Shown: positions 31,735-40,414 of the stretch, in pieces
How positions within the stretch are numbered: position 1 is the first letter of the stretch
How the letters are laid out: every line of letters starts with the position of its first letter
DNA from: Blautia obeum ATCC 29174
GTDB lineage: Bacteria > Bacillota > Clostridia > Lachnospirales > Lachnospiraceae
Direction: 5' to 3'
DNA length: 64,000 bases
Assembly: GCF_025147765.1 (NCBI RefSeq)
Contig: NZ_CP102265.1
Span: forward strand, 2,295,001-2,359,000
Made by a program: the position numbers and the translations under genes
Notes under the pieces: generated by a model
Database searches by the model: none
What the model was told of the DNA's origin: nothing
The model's input: the letters and a program-made list of their open reading frames with translations, nothing else

Positions 31735-34028
31735 TACTGTCCCACCCTTTTCATAATATTCATTCTGTGACTGTATGCTCTGCGTACCAGATACCCTTCT
31801 TCAGTTTCCACAAATCGCACCCAGAATGTCACATTTCCAAGTCTGCTCCTTGTCACCAGTTCTTTTGTCTCTTCATCAAAAATCGCTTCCTGGTTTTCTC
31901 TGTAATCTGATAATACACGCTCCACATCACTTTTCAGTATCATACGTTCATCCATCATACTGATAGCATCTTCTGTATATGCAACGGTATAATCTTTTTT
32001 CTCCATCATCAGTTCCTCATTCCATATATTTTTTAAAAGCTTCTCTTTTAGCACAAGCCGGTTGTAGCGTTTTTCACTGATATCCGGCATATTGACGGCA
32101 TTTGTGCCATACAGAAGTTCAAGGATATATCTGGATTCCCTGCCTTCCCTGACAAATCGGTCCCTGCATGCCATGCAGTACGTTATATATGGGGCATCGG
32201 ATCGTTCCAGACACTTTTCTGTCATTTTATCTGCCATCTCTTTATTAGCGCAGGAAGTCAATCCGCCGTATCCGCAACAGGGAGACAGATCTCTGGAATA
32301 TTCTGTGTTTACAACAGTGCACCCCATATCTGCAAGAAGCTCTCTTATTATGTCCTGTGTCTGCGCATCACCCCTGGCTCCGCAGGCATCATGTATTGCA
32401 ACAGGTATCTCCAGCCCTTTTGCCTGTGCGGGAAGTCCGATTTCCTTTAAGATCTCCCAGATTCCTGTGACTCTGACACCAAGACTCTCTTTTAACTGTT
32501 TCATACAGCTTGGACAGCCTGCTATGATCATGGGATCTCCCAGCTTTGCAAGCTCCTGCTTCAGCTGTTCATTTACCTTTTCTGTCATTTCATAGCGTCC
32601 TGCCCATTCACTGATAGCACCACAGCATCCCAGCATCAGAGCAACACCGCCCTCTGTCCTCCTGCAAAGATCCTCATATGCCTCTGTGACAACATCCGGC
32701 GCTATGGCTCCTGCCTGACATCCCGGAAAAAATACATATCTGCAAGTTTCATATCCCGGCTGAGGTCTGCATAAGAAAGCCTCCGAATTGGAGAACAGCA
32801 TATCCATCAGTGCAAATTCATGAGGTGCCAGAGGCATCTTGTCTGTAGATACCATATTTTCTCTTGCAGATTTGCAGACCTGGCTCATATCAAACCCATT
32901 TGGACAGGTTACAGTGCACTGTCCGCAGAGCGAACAGGAATTCATCGGTTTATTCATCTGGTGATCTCCCATAATGATCTGGGTATTATTATAAATCTCA
33001 CGTGCAAGAAGACCCGGATGCTTTTTGTATTCACTTAAATAAACACAGCTTTTCATGCACTCATCACAATGGCACTGAATACATCTCTCTGCTTCTTCAA
33101 CAGCTTCTTCTTTTGAGTATCCATCTGCACCACAAGGAATCCTTTCTGATCCTTTGATACCTTCTGTATTTGTATAGAGCTTCGTGGTAACTGCTCCTTC
33201 ACTGCCTCTGTTGCCGTGTGGTGAAAGATTCTGTGCAAGAAGATCCACTGTCAGGGCAGCTCTCTTTGCGGCAAAAGCAGCATCCATAACAGATTGTGTC
33301 ACTCCACTGACGATCCCTGCCTGCTCTCTCAGCATGATCTCTGTATCTGCTGCTTCTTCCGGGGCAAGCTTTTGTGCGATCTCTTCTGAAGCACAGACCA
33401 CATCTGCCAGTTTCATTTTTTCTCTGATAAATACAGGATCAAGACTGCAGCCGAATTCAAACGTAAGGTCCATGGCTTTCAGGCGTTTTGCCTCATTTTT
33501 GCAGTCTGCCTCAGAAAGATGTGCGGCTGCGGCTGCAATATACTCCGCATAATCTTCTTCCTGACAGTAAACAGTTGCAGGATACATTTTTCTTTCCAGT
33601 TCCCCGGCAAGAAACAGCACAAATAATCCTGAACCGAAGATCGCTGCTTTTTTCTTCTTGCGCATGCGGAACACGCTGCTTCGTTTTGAAGATTCCCCAT
33701 AACGTACAATCGCACGCTCTACTTCACGTATGGAGATACCATCACCCAGTTCGCAGAGCTTGCATTTATCTTCGCAGGGTGCTGTACATCCATCGCAAAG
33801 AATCATAGGAAATGGAGTGATCTTCTCATAAATTGCCAGTGCTTTCTTAAAGTTTCCTTTTGAAGCATAAAACAGCATTTCTTTTGTATCTACCTTAAAA
33901 GGACAGGCTGCAACACAATACGCCGGCTGATCATGAACGCAGAGACTGATCATATGATCCATTTCTTCTTTTGACATTCGATTTACGTGATAAACATGAG
34001 TGGAACCTCTCTCCTGTATGTATGTCAT
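31734..34028 (-). CDS. Dicluster/HdrD-like multi-domain iron-sulfur protein
   Basis: 764 residues. A GltD-type dicluster N terminus (CVHDQPAYCVAACP; CDGCTAPCEDKCKLC) comes first. A region of about 190 residues where a pyridine-nucleotide-disulfide domain would sit is degenerate, with only GSGLFVLFLAG resembling the dinucleotide loop. A ferredoxin pair follows (CIQCHCDECMKSC; CSLCGQCTVTCPNG), then two HdrD-like CCG units (FFPGCQAGA..GCCGA; DACGARG..CCGYGG). A C-terminal ~90-residue domain ends the protein. It probably shuttles electrons between a soluble donor and the aldehyde oxidoreductase. ATG 34028 has AAAGGAG eight bases before it. Confidence 0.85.
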   Translation of the reverse strand: MTYIQERGSTHVYHVNRMSKEEMDHMISLCVHDQPAYCVAACPFKVDTKEMLFYASKGNFKKALAIYEKITPFPMILCDGCTAPCEDKCKLCELGDGISIREVERAIVRYGESSKRSSVFRMRKKKKAAIFGSGLFVLFLAGELERKMYPATVYCQEEDYAEYIAAAAAHLSEADCKNEAKRLKAMDLTFEFGCSLDPVFIREKMKLADVVCASEEIAQKLAPEEAADTEIMLREQAGIVSGVTQSVMDAAFAAKRAALTVDLLAQNLSPHGNRGSEGAVTTKLYTNTEGIKGSERIPCGADGYSKEEAVEEAERCIQCHCDECMKSCVYLSEYKKHPGLLAREIYNNTQIIMGDHQMNKPMNSCSLCGQCTVTCPNGFDMSQVCKSARENMVSTDKMPLAPHEFALMDMLFSNSEAFLCRPQPGYETCRYVFFPGCQAGAIAPDVVTEAYEDLCRRTEGGVALMLGCCGAISEWAGRYEMTEKVNEQLKQELAKLGDPMIIAGCPSCMKQLKESLGVRVTGIWEILKEIGLPAQAKGLEIPVAIHDACGARGDAQTQDIIRELLADMGCTVVNTEYSRDLSPCCGYGGLTSCANKEMADKMTEKCLERSDAPYITYCMACRDRFVREGRESRYILELLYGTNAVNMPDISEKRYNRLVLKEKLLKNIWNEELMMEKKDYTVAYTEDAISMMDERMILKSDVERVLSDYRENQEAIFDEETKELVTRSRLGNVTFWVRFVETEEGYLVRRAYSHRMNIMKRVGQ

Positions 34029-34075
34029 AACCTGCACTCCTTTCACTGCTGCTTACTATAAACTTTATTCATCTC

Positions 34076-34104
34076 AAAAGGGGAGACAGTATACCGTCTC
34101 CCCT
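34076..34104 (-). terminator. Intergenic hairpin, possible partial terminator
   Basis: AGGGGAGAC (34079-34087) pairs with GTCTCCCCT (34096-34104); the minus-strand product ends in four T. Lying between the oxidoreductase gene and the dicluster gene, it could lower expression of the downstream genes relative to the oxidoreductase rather than end the operon. Confidence 0.65.
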
Positions 34105-34137
34105 CATTATATCACAAGATAAATTTAGATTTATGAT

Positions 34138-36900
34138 TTAATTCTCAAGTTCCTTCAATGCTGCAAGAACTCTTTCAGGACGAGCCGGAACGCGGGTAAT
34201 ACGTGCACCTGTTGCGTTGTAGATTGCATTCAGGATTGCCGGATGAGGAGCATCCAGTGGAGCCTCACCACAGCCGGCAGCTCCATAAGGGCCGCTTGGA
34301 CGATAGGTTTCATTGAAATGAAGTTCAATATCATCCGGAGCATCCTTAGGATACGGGATACCACAGTTCTTCAGAGTAGTATCATGGTTCAGATCCTCAA
34401 AGTCTTCTGTTAGAGCAAGGCCGACACCCTGTACAAGACCACCGTAGAAGTTACCCTCTACAAGAAGTCTGTTCATGATCGTTCCTACATCCGCTACACA
34501 GGTGAACTTCTCAACTGTAACCTTACCTGTTTCTGTATTGACAGCAACTTCCGGAAGGAAGATTGTATACATATAAGTTGCAAATGGATCTCCCTGTGCT
34601 GTATCCTGATCGATCGGATGATCTGCACAGAATGTTGTTACCCAGTTACCTTCGTATTTTGTTTCAAGACCTTCAGCTACCATCTCATCATATGTACGGA
34701 AGGTTCCGTCTTCTTTCTTCATTGCTGCAACAAGATTCTCTGCTGCCAGACGACATGCATTGCCTGACATAACCTGTGAACGTGATCCGCCTGCGGGACC
34801 TGCATTCGGACAGGTCTTGGTATCATTCATAACAAGTTTGATCTGTTCCGGTCTGATTCCGGCCTGACGAAGTGTTTCATGAGATGATACAAGAACACCC
34901 ATGTCGGCACCCTGTCCATGATCTTCCCATGCAGCATACATTGTAACTGTTCCATCCGGATTCAGTTCTGCAAATGCATTTGATGTATCAACACCATCAA
35001 GACCGCAGCCGTATACACCAAGAGATACACCGATACCATATTTGATCTTGCCATCAGAAACTGCATTCTTCTCAGCGACACGTTTCTTGGCTGCTTCATA
35101 CAGCGGACGAGCTGTCTTGAACAGATCTTCCTCACAGTATACTTCCGGCGGATAACCTGTCGGGATCGTAGTTCCTTCTGATTCTTTGTAGCAGTTCATC
35201 TCACGCATATCGAAAGGATCGATTCCCATTTTGGCTGCCAGAACGTCGATTGCAATCTCAGATCCCATGTAAGACTGAGGAGAACCGTATGCACGGAAAG
35301 CTGAACCCCATGCATGGTTGGTAAATACTGTTGTTGATTTATTGCGGATGGAATTGATTCCGTAACCAGCGCCTGTGAACTGAGAAAGTCTCATTGTAAG
35401 CAGGTCACCAAATTCTGAGTATGGACCATGATCCACATAGTTGTTACCCCAGAGTGCGAGGAGTTTGCCGTTTTCGTCTGCTGCAAGTTTGATATTCATA
35501 AATGCAGGAGATCTCTTTCCTGTATAAGTAATGTTCTGGAACTGATTGAATACCAGCGATACAGGACGTTCAAGGATCTTGACAGCTGCACCGATCAAGG
35601 CTTCATTTGTAGGAGAGAACTTGTAACCAAAGGTTCCTCCGGCATGGTTCTGAACAAGTCTCAGGTTCTCCAGCGGAACACCGATACCATCAGCGATCAT
35701 CGGCATATGGAGATGGATACCGATGGATTTGGAATGAACAGTTATCATGCCGTCTTCATCAATGTAGCCATAACCACAGTCCGGTTCAAGATGGAGATGT
35801 GGCTGACGTGAACAGTAGGATTCGATCTCAACCTGCTGTGAATCCGGAATGCTGTCCCAGTCAAAATCAGGACCCTTGATACAGTTTGTCTCAAAGAATG
35901 CATTTGGAGTACCCGGATGGATCTCAGCTGCATCCGGTGCGATCGCATCCATTGCGTTCATATATGCCGGAAGTTCTTTGATCTCCACCTTAACTGCATC
36001 TGCTGCTGCCCGCGCATGCTCTTCTGTATCAGCAGCTACGATCGCGATCGCATCACCAAACTGGAATATCTTTTCGTCACAGAGTACAGGACGCTCAAAG
36101 CCGTCTGTCTTATTGTGTTTCGGAAGCATTACAAGACCATTGATCTTGTTGGTTCCTCCTGCTGCCTTAATGTCTTTGGCTGTAATAACACGAACAACAC
36201 CCGGCATGCTCTCTGCTTCTGTTGTGTCAATACTGAGGATATTTGCGTGAGAAACCCTGGCCTGTGTAAGTGCAAGGCGAAGTGTTCCCTCCGGCATCTT
36301 TAATGCGTCATCTGCACCGAAATCCCAGGTACCTGTTACCTTCTGTGCTGCTGATGGACGGATATAGTTTGTACCAACAATAGAATCACCTGTCTGTTTG
36401 AATACGAGATCTTCTTTTGTCATTTCGCCGCGCATAACTGCTGCTGCCGCCATAGTTGCATCAATGAGCGGCTTGTAACCTGTACAACGGCAGAGATTAC
36501 GCTGCTTGTTAAACCAGTCCCTCACTTCTTCACGGGTAGGGCTCGGATTATTATCGAGAAGAACTTTTGCTGAAATAATGAAACCTGGTGAACAGAAACC
36601 ACACTGTGCACATCCATATGCCATCCATGCAACCTGGATCGGATGCATGTCAGAAATTGTTCCCACACCCTCGATAGTTGTGATCTCTGCATTGTCCGGA
36701 ACACGGCTCATCTTGTAGATACAGGATCTTGTAACTTTTCCGTTCATAATAACATTACAGGCTCCGCAATGGCCTTCACCACAGCCGATCTTACATCCTG
36801 TAAGAAGAAGATGATTACGGAGAACCTGTGCCAGTGTCTCGTCCTTATCAAGAATAAGGATCCTCTCAACACCATTGATCTTCAATGTCTTTTTAATCAT
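34138..36900 (-). CDS. Molybdopterin-dependent aldehyde oxidoreductase (Mop/XDH family)
   Basis: 920 residues in a single chain, the layout of Desulfovibrio gigas Mop: plant-type [2Fe-2S] with C40, C45, C48, C60; second [2Fe-2S] with C100, C103, C137, C139; then the two molybdenum domains with no FAD domain between. Moco-binding stretches GGTFGYKF, HGQGADMG and PAGGSRSQ are present, and the catalytic Glu lies in GCGEAPLDAPH (E879). It hydroxylates an aldehyde or related carbon using a molybdenum-molybdopterin cytosine dinucleotide centre. XdhC and a MocA-like transferase nearby fit maturation of exactly such a cofactor. The natural substrate is unknown. Confidence 0.93.
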   Translation of the reverse strand: MIKKTLKINGVERILILDKDETLAQVLRNHLLLTGCKIGCGEGHCGACNVIMNGKVTRSCIYKMSRVPDNAEITTIEGVGTISDMHPIQVAWMAYGCAQCGFCSPGFIISAKVLLDNNPSPTREEVRDWFNKQRNLCRCTGYKPLIDATMAAAAVMRGEMTKEDLVFKQTGDSIVGTNYIRPSAAQKVTGTWDFGADDALKMPEGTLRLALTQARVSHANILSIDTTEAESMPGVVRVITAKDIKAAGGTNKINGLVMLPKHNKTDGFERPVLCDEKIFQFGDAIAIVAADTEEHARAAADAVKVEIKELPAYMNAMDAIAPDAAEIHPGTPNAFFETNCIKGPDFDWDSIPDSQQVEIESYCSRQPHLHLEPDCGYGYIDEDGMITVHSKSIGIHLHMPMIADGIGVPLENLRLVQNHAGGTFGYKFSPTNEALIGAAVKILERPVSLVFNQFQNITYTGKRSPAFMNIKLAADENGKLLALWGNNYVDHGPYSEFGDLLTMRLSQFTGAGYGINSIRNKSTTVFTNHAWGSAFRAYGSPQSYMGSEIAIDVLAAKMGIDPFDMREMNCYKESEGTTIPTGYPPEVYCEEDLFKTARPLYEAAKKRVAEKNAVSDGKIKYGIGVSLGVYGCGLDGVDTSNAFAELNPDGTVTMYAAWEDHGQGADMGVLVSSHETLRQAGIRPEQIKLVMNDTKTCPNAGPAGGSRSQVMSGNACRLAAENLVAAMKKEDGTFRTYDEMVAEGLETKYEGNWVTTFCADHPIDQDTAQGDPFATYMYTIFLPEVAVNTETGKVTVEKFTCVADVGTIMNRLLVEGNFYGGLVQGVGLALTEDFEDLNHDTTLKNCGIPYPKDAPDDIELHFNETYRPSGPYGAAGCGEAPLDAPHPAILNAIYNATGARITRVPARPERVLAALKELEN

Positions 36901-36936
36901 GCTGCATCCCTCCTATAGAAAATATAAGCTTCAATG

Positions 36937-37197
36937 TTATTGATCTTTAGGCTTATGTGTTCCGCATGGATCATGATCCGCACCTTTGCCTGTCAGATCT
37001 TTGAGTCGTTCCATTCCTCTGGCGGAATAGAAAACAATAGAAGAACTGCTCCCGTCCAGATTCTCACCGCTGAGTCTTAAGACATTTGCATTTTCATAAT
37101 AATCAATTGGAAGCGTCCGGCTGTATTCCACTCCCGTGCGCTCATCTTTTACCTGTATGGTAACTGCTTTTGCGGTAATCTCAAAAATCTTATCCAT
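36937..37197 (-). CDS. Small uncharacterised protein, first gene of the minus arm
   Basis: 86 residues with a beta-rich look: ITAKAVTIQVKDERTG, YSRTLPIDYYENANVLRLSGENLDG (given in short pieces), SSSIVFYSARGMERLKDLTGKG. The tail is polar, with one Cys (HDPCGTHKPKD). No motif was recognised. AGGAGA precedes the ATG. It begins the operon 36 bp ahead of the oxidoreductase gene, downstream of a promoter with a dyad over its -35 box, so it probably serves the oxidoreductase as a chaperone or assembly factor; that is inference. Confidence 0.7.
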   Translation of the reverse strand: MDKIFEITAKAVTIQVKDERTGVEYSRTLPIDYYENANVLRLSGENLDGSSSSIVFYSARGMERLKDLTGKGADHDPCGTHKPKDQ

Positions 37198-37235
37198 AGA
37201 AAAGTTCTCCTGTTTACGTCATTATGTATATATTC

Positions 37236-37266
37236 ATACTATCATAATTTTGCACAATTATGCAAA
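37236..37266 (-). promoter_or_regulatory. Minus-arm promoter with overlapping inverted repeat
   Basis: Minus-strand TTGCAT (37260-37265) and TAGTAT (37236-37241) are 18 bp apart. A dyad TTTGCA..TGCAAA (37249-37266) overlaps the -35 box. The neighbouring fusion protein carries a ModE-like DNA-binding domain, so this dyad is a candidate operator for it. Confidence 0.5.
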
Positions 37267-37365
37267 TTACAAATAATTAAAAGTTGGACATTTTCACACT
37301 TTTTTCTTTATTTTATGATATAATAATATCAATTTTACACAATATTCTTTAAGGAGGTGGCAGTC

Positions 37366-38295
37366 ATGCAGACAGGTGCTCTCATCGTTGCTGCGGGAAA
37401 ATCCTCACGAATGGGAGACTTTAAACCCATGCTTCAACTTGGATCTATTTCCATTGCGCAGCGCGTGATCAACAATTTTCGACAGGCCGGGATCTCCAAA
37501 GTAGTTGTAGTGACAGGATATAAGGCAGACGTTCTGGAGCGCCACCTTGCTTCCAACAATGTGATCTTTCTCCGAAACGAGAACTATGCAACAACTCACA
37601 TGTTTGATTCTGTCCGGATCGGACTGGAATATCTGAAAGACAAGGTTGATACTGTACTCTTCACGCCTGTAGATGTTCCACTGTTCACAGCCCGGACAGT
37701 CACGCAGATGCTCTCGCTGGAATATCCCCTTGTAACCCCGGTCTGTGACGGCAGTCCCGGCCATCCACTTCTGATCCGTTCCACACTTATTGATTCCATT
37801 TTAAGTGATGACGGCCGATCAGGCCTTGAAGGTGCTGTAGAAAACTGTGGCACACCCATGTACTTTCTGAATGTAGATGATCCTGGAATCATTCATGATG
37901 CAGATACACCGGAAGATTATGCTGAACTTCTTCGTGCCCACAACGAGAGTCTGATCCGTTCAGAAATCCACATTCAACTGGCACGGGAAAAAGTATTCTT
38001 TGATGAGCAGCTTTATTCGCTTCTCACACTGATCCGGGAAACAGGATCTGTACGTGATGCCTGTGAACACATGCATATTTCCTACTCCACCAGCTGGAAC
38101 CTTATCCGTACATTGGAATCACAGCTTCATGAACCGCTGATCAGCAGAAGTCAGGGTGGTGTAAATGGAAGTCATAGTGAACTGACTCCATATGGTGAAG
38201 AATTTCTGAAACGATATGCTCGTTTTTCAGAAAAAACACGTTCCTGTTCAAAAAAAATATTTGAAGAATGTTTCGGAGGATTTTTAAATGCGTAG
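37366..38295 (+). CDS. MocA-like NTP transferase fused to a ModE-like DNA-binding domain
   Basis: 309 residues. Residues 1-190 form a nucleotidyltransferase of the MobA/MocA class: LIVAAGKSSRMGDFKPML (4-21), the acidic FTPVDVPLF metal motif and GSPGHPLLI. Residues ~215-305 are a ModE/LysR-type winged helix (TGSVRDACEHMHISYSTSWNLIRTLE). The first part would add CMP (or GMP) to molybdopterin for the oxidoreductase; the second suggests it senses cofactor or molybdate and regulates the divergent operons. ATG 37366 follows AAGGAGGTG; the GTG at 37357 lies inside that site. The same fusion is the DVU_1551 type of Desulfovibrio. Confidence 0.87.
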   Translation: MQTGALIVAAGKSSRMGDFKPMLQLGSISIAQRVINNFRQAGISKVVVVTGYKADVLERHLASNNVIFLRNENYATTHMFDSVRIGLEYLKDKVDTVLFTPVDVPLFTARTVTQMLSLEYPLVTPVCDGSPGHPLLIRSTLIDSILSDDGRSGLEGAVENCGTPMYFLNVDDPGIIHDADTPEDYAELLRAHNESLIRSEIHIQLAREKVFFDEQLYSLLTLIRETGSVRDACEHMHISYSTSWNLIRTLESQLHEPLISRSQGGVNGSHSELTPYGEEFLKRYARFSEKTRSCSKKIFEECFGGFLNA

Positions 38296-39361
38296 CCTTT
38301 ATCTGGTCCGGCATGGAAAACCACAGTATCCGGATGAACATTCTTACTGTGTGGGACAGACAGATTTCTCTCTATCCATGCTTGGACACTTGCAGGCAGT
38401 CCTTCTTAATGAAGAATTGTCCGATAAAATATCAAGGATATACTGCAGTCCTTTGTTAAGAGCTGTTGAGACAGCAGGCCATATGGCACCTGAGCTTCCA
38501 CATATAATTGTTTCTGATCTGTCAGAACGAAATCTGGGAGAATGGGATGGCCTTTCTTTTGATAAAATACGCCAGAGATGGCCGGACATTTATAAAGCCC
38601 GTGAAAATAACCCTGATCATCCGATCCCGGGAGCAGAAACTCCTGCTGCATCTGGTTTTCGCTTTTCGCAGGCAGTTCATAAGATTCTTTGCGCTTCTGA
38701 AGGTGATATTGCAGTAGTAGCTCATACAGATGTAATCTCTTCTTATATATATGCATTACATTCCGGTATGTACAGCAGGCAGCGGTTTCGTCTTCCCTGT
38801 GGCTCTTACTATCATCTGGAAGTGAATGAAAGAAATAATATTTCTTTCTCTGATCCCAATTATATACTGCCTCATCCTGAATTAAATGACGGGCTATGCT
38901 TCAGGCTTCGCAATGCGGTTTCTCTGCCCCGTCATGTACAGGCTCACAGTGATGCTGTTACTGAACTTGCCTGTTGTTTATGCAATATGTTGGAATCCAA
39001 TGGTTATATCTTTGATCAGAAGCTTGTTCGCTCCGGTGCTCTTCTGCATGATATCGCCCGGCTTCAGAAAAATCACACCAAGACAGGCGGTGAACTTTTT
39101 TTACAACTGGGTTATCCCGAGATCTGTCAGATCATCTCACAACATCATGGTTTAAAGGAAACAAAGCTGGATGAAGCAGCTATTGTATTTCTTGCAGATA
39201 AGCTGATCGAGGAAACGCAGCGTGTATCAATAGAAAAAAGATTTGCTGACAATCTGTATAAATGCAAAAGTCCGGAAGCTCTGCAATCGCATAAGCTTCA
39301 ATTAAAGCAGGCTCTCACACTGCAGGATATGATACAATCGATCTGTCATACGACACTTTAA
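38288..39361 (+). CDS. Histidine phosphatase fused to an HD domain
   Basis: 357 residues. The N-terminal ~190 residues are a phosphoglycerate-mutase-like histidine phosphatase: catalytic LVRHGKPQY (H9), Arg in SPLLRAVETA, and the second His in VVAHTDVISS, closest to alpha-ribazole phosphatases. Residues ~215-350 form an HD domain (HSDAVTELACCL, GALLHDIARLQ, HHTKTGGEL-like segment, ISQHHGL). HD domains hydrolyse phosphoesters or phosphoanhydrides. The two could remove successive phosphates from a cofactor precursor. It overlaps the upstream gene by eight bases. The substrate is not predictable. Confidence 0.86.
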   Translation: MRSLYLVRHGKPQYPDEHSYCVGQTDFSLSMLGHLQAVLLNEELSDKISRIYCSPLLRAVETAGHMAPELPHIIVSDLSERNLGEWDGLSFDKIRQRWPDIYKARENNPDHPIPGAETPAASGFRFSQAVHKILCASEGDIAVVAHTDVISSYIYALHSGMYSRQRFRLPCGSYYHLEVNERNNISFSDPNYILPHPELNDGLCFRLRNAVSLPRHVQAHSDAVTELACCLCNMLESNGYIFDQKLVRSGALLHDIARLQKNHTKTGGELFLQLGYPEICQIISQHHGLKETKLDEAAIVFLADKLIEETQRVSIEKRFADNLYKCKSPEALQSHKLQLKQALTLQDMIQSICHTTL

Positions 39362-39388
39362 CATACAAAATCACAGGAGGATTTTTAT

Positions 39389-40414
39389 ATGAGAACATTA
39401 TTTCAGACAATAAAACAGCAGTTTCTGGAGGAAAATGACCTCGTACTTGCTTCCATAACAGCTTCATCAGGGTCGACTCCACGAGGTGCCGGCTCCCGCA
39501 TGCTGGTCGGAAAACACGGCAGAATTACCGGAACTATCGGCGGTGGTGCCGTGGAATACCGTGCTGAACTTATGGCACTGGATATTCTTGAAAAAAAGGA
39601 ATCCGATGAACACGAATTCCGGCTGAACCGTAAGGATGTCGAAAATATCGGTATGATCTGTGGTGGTGATGTTACCGTCTTTTTCCAGTATCTTGATCAT
39701 AATGATCCGATTGTTATGGAAATTGCGGAAACTGCTGAAAAATCATATGAGGAACGAAAGGATTTCTGGCTGATCTGCGATCTTCATGCAACATCCGGCA
39801 TGAGTCTTTACAGCCCTTGTTATGGTCTGATCGGAAATGCTGATGTTCCTTCTTCCATATTATCATCCTTATCTGCACAGCCATTCCGCTATCGCAGTGA
39901 AGATTATGATCTGTTTTCTGAGCAGATCGGAACTTCCGGAACTGTCTATGTATTTGGCGGTGGCCATGTTTCACAGAAACTTGTACCGATACTTGCAAGC
40001 GTTGATTTTCGCTGTGTTGTCCTGGATGACCGGCCGGAATTTACAGATCCTGCTCTTTTCCCGGGAGCAGTTGAAACAATACTTTGTGATTTCAACCATC
40101 TGGAACAGTATGTTTCTATCACAGCTGCTGATTATTGCTGCGTCATGACACGCGGACATTCCTATGATACCATTGTACAGGCACAGCTTCTCGCTACACC
40201 TGCATGCTATATAGGCGTCATTGGAAGCCGCGCAAAAAAAGCTGCTGTATTTCGCCGTCTGATTGAAGAATACAACATTAATGAACAAGATTTAAACCGT
40301 ATCATCTCACCTATAGGACTGGAGATCAAAGCAGAAACACCGGCTGAAATTGCCATCTCCATTACAGGACAGATGATCCAGGTTCGTGCTGACAGAAAGG
40401 CTACATCAAAATGA
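39389..40414 (+). CDS. XdhC-type molybdenum cofactor sulfuration/insertion protein
   Basis: 341 residues with the XdhC/CoxI N-terminal domain (ITASSGSTPRGAGSRMLV, TIGGGAVEYRAELMA, GMICGGDVTVFF) and the C-terminal Rossmann domain (TVYVFGGGHVSQKLVPIL, VLDDRPEF, YIGVIGSRAKK, SPIGLEIKAETPAEIAISI). XdhC binds the molybdenum cofactor, helps replace an oxo by a sulfido ligand and hands it to xanthine dehydrogenase-family enzymes. The aldehyde oxidoreductase in the same locus is the evident client. AGGAGG precedes the ATG by nine bases. Confidence 0.93.
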   Translation: MRTLFQTIKQQFLEENDLVLASITASSGSTPRGAGSRMLVGKHGRITGTIGGGAVEYRAELMALDILEKKESDEHEFRLNRKDVENIGMICGGDVTVFFQYLDHNDPIVMEIAETAEKSYEERKDFWLICDLHATSGMSLYSPCYGLIGNADVPSSILSSLSAQPFRYRSEDYDLFSEQIGTSGTVYVFGGGHVSQKLVPILASVDFRCVVLDDRPEFTDPALFPGAVETILCDFNHLEQYVSITAADYCCVMTRGHSYDTIVQAQLLATPACYIGVIGSRAKKAAVFRRLIEEYNINEQDLNRIISPIGLEIKAETPAEIAISITGQMIQVRADRKATSK

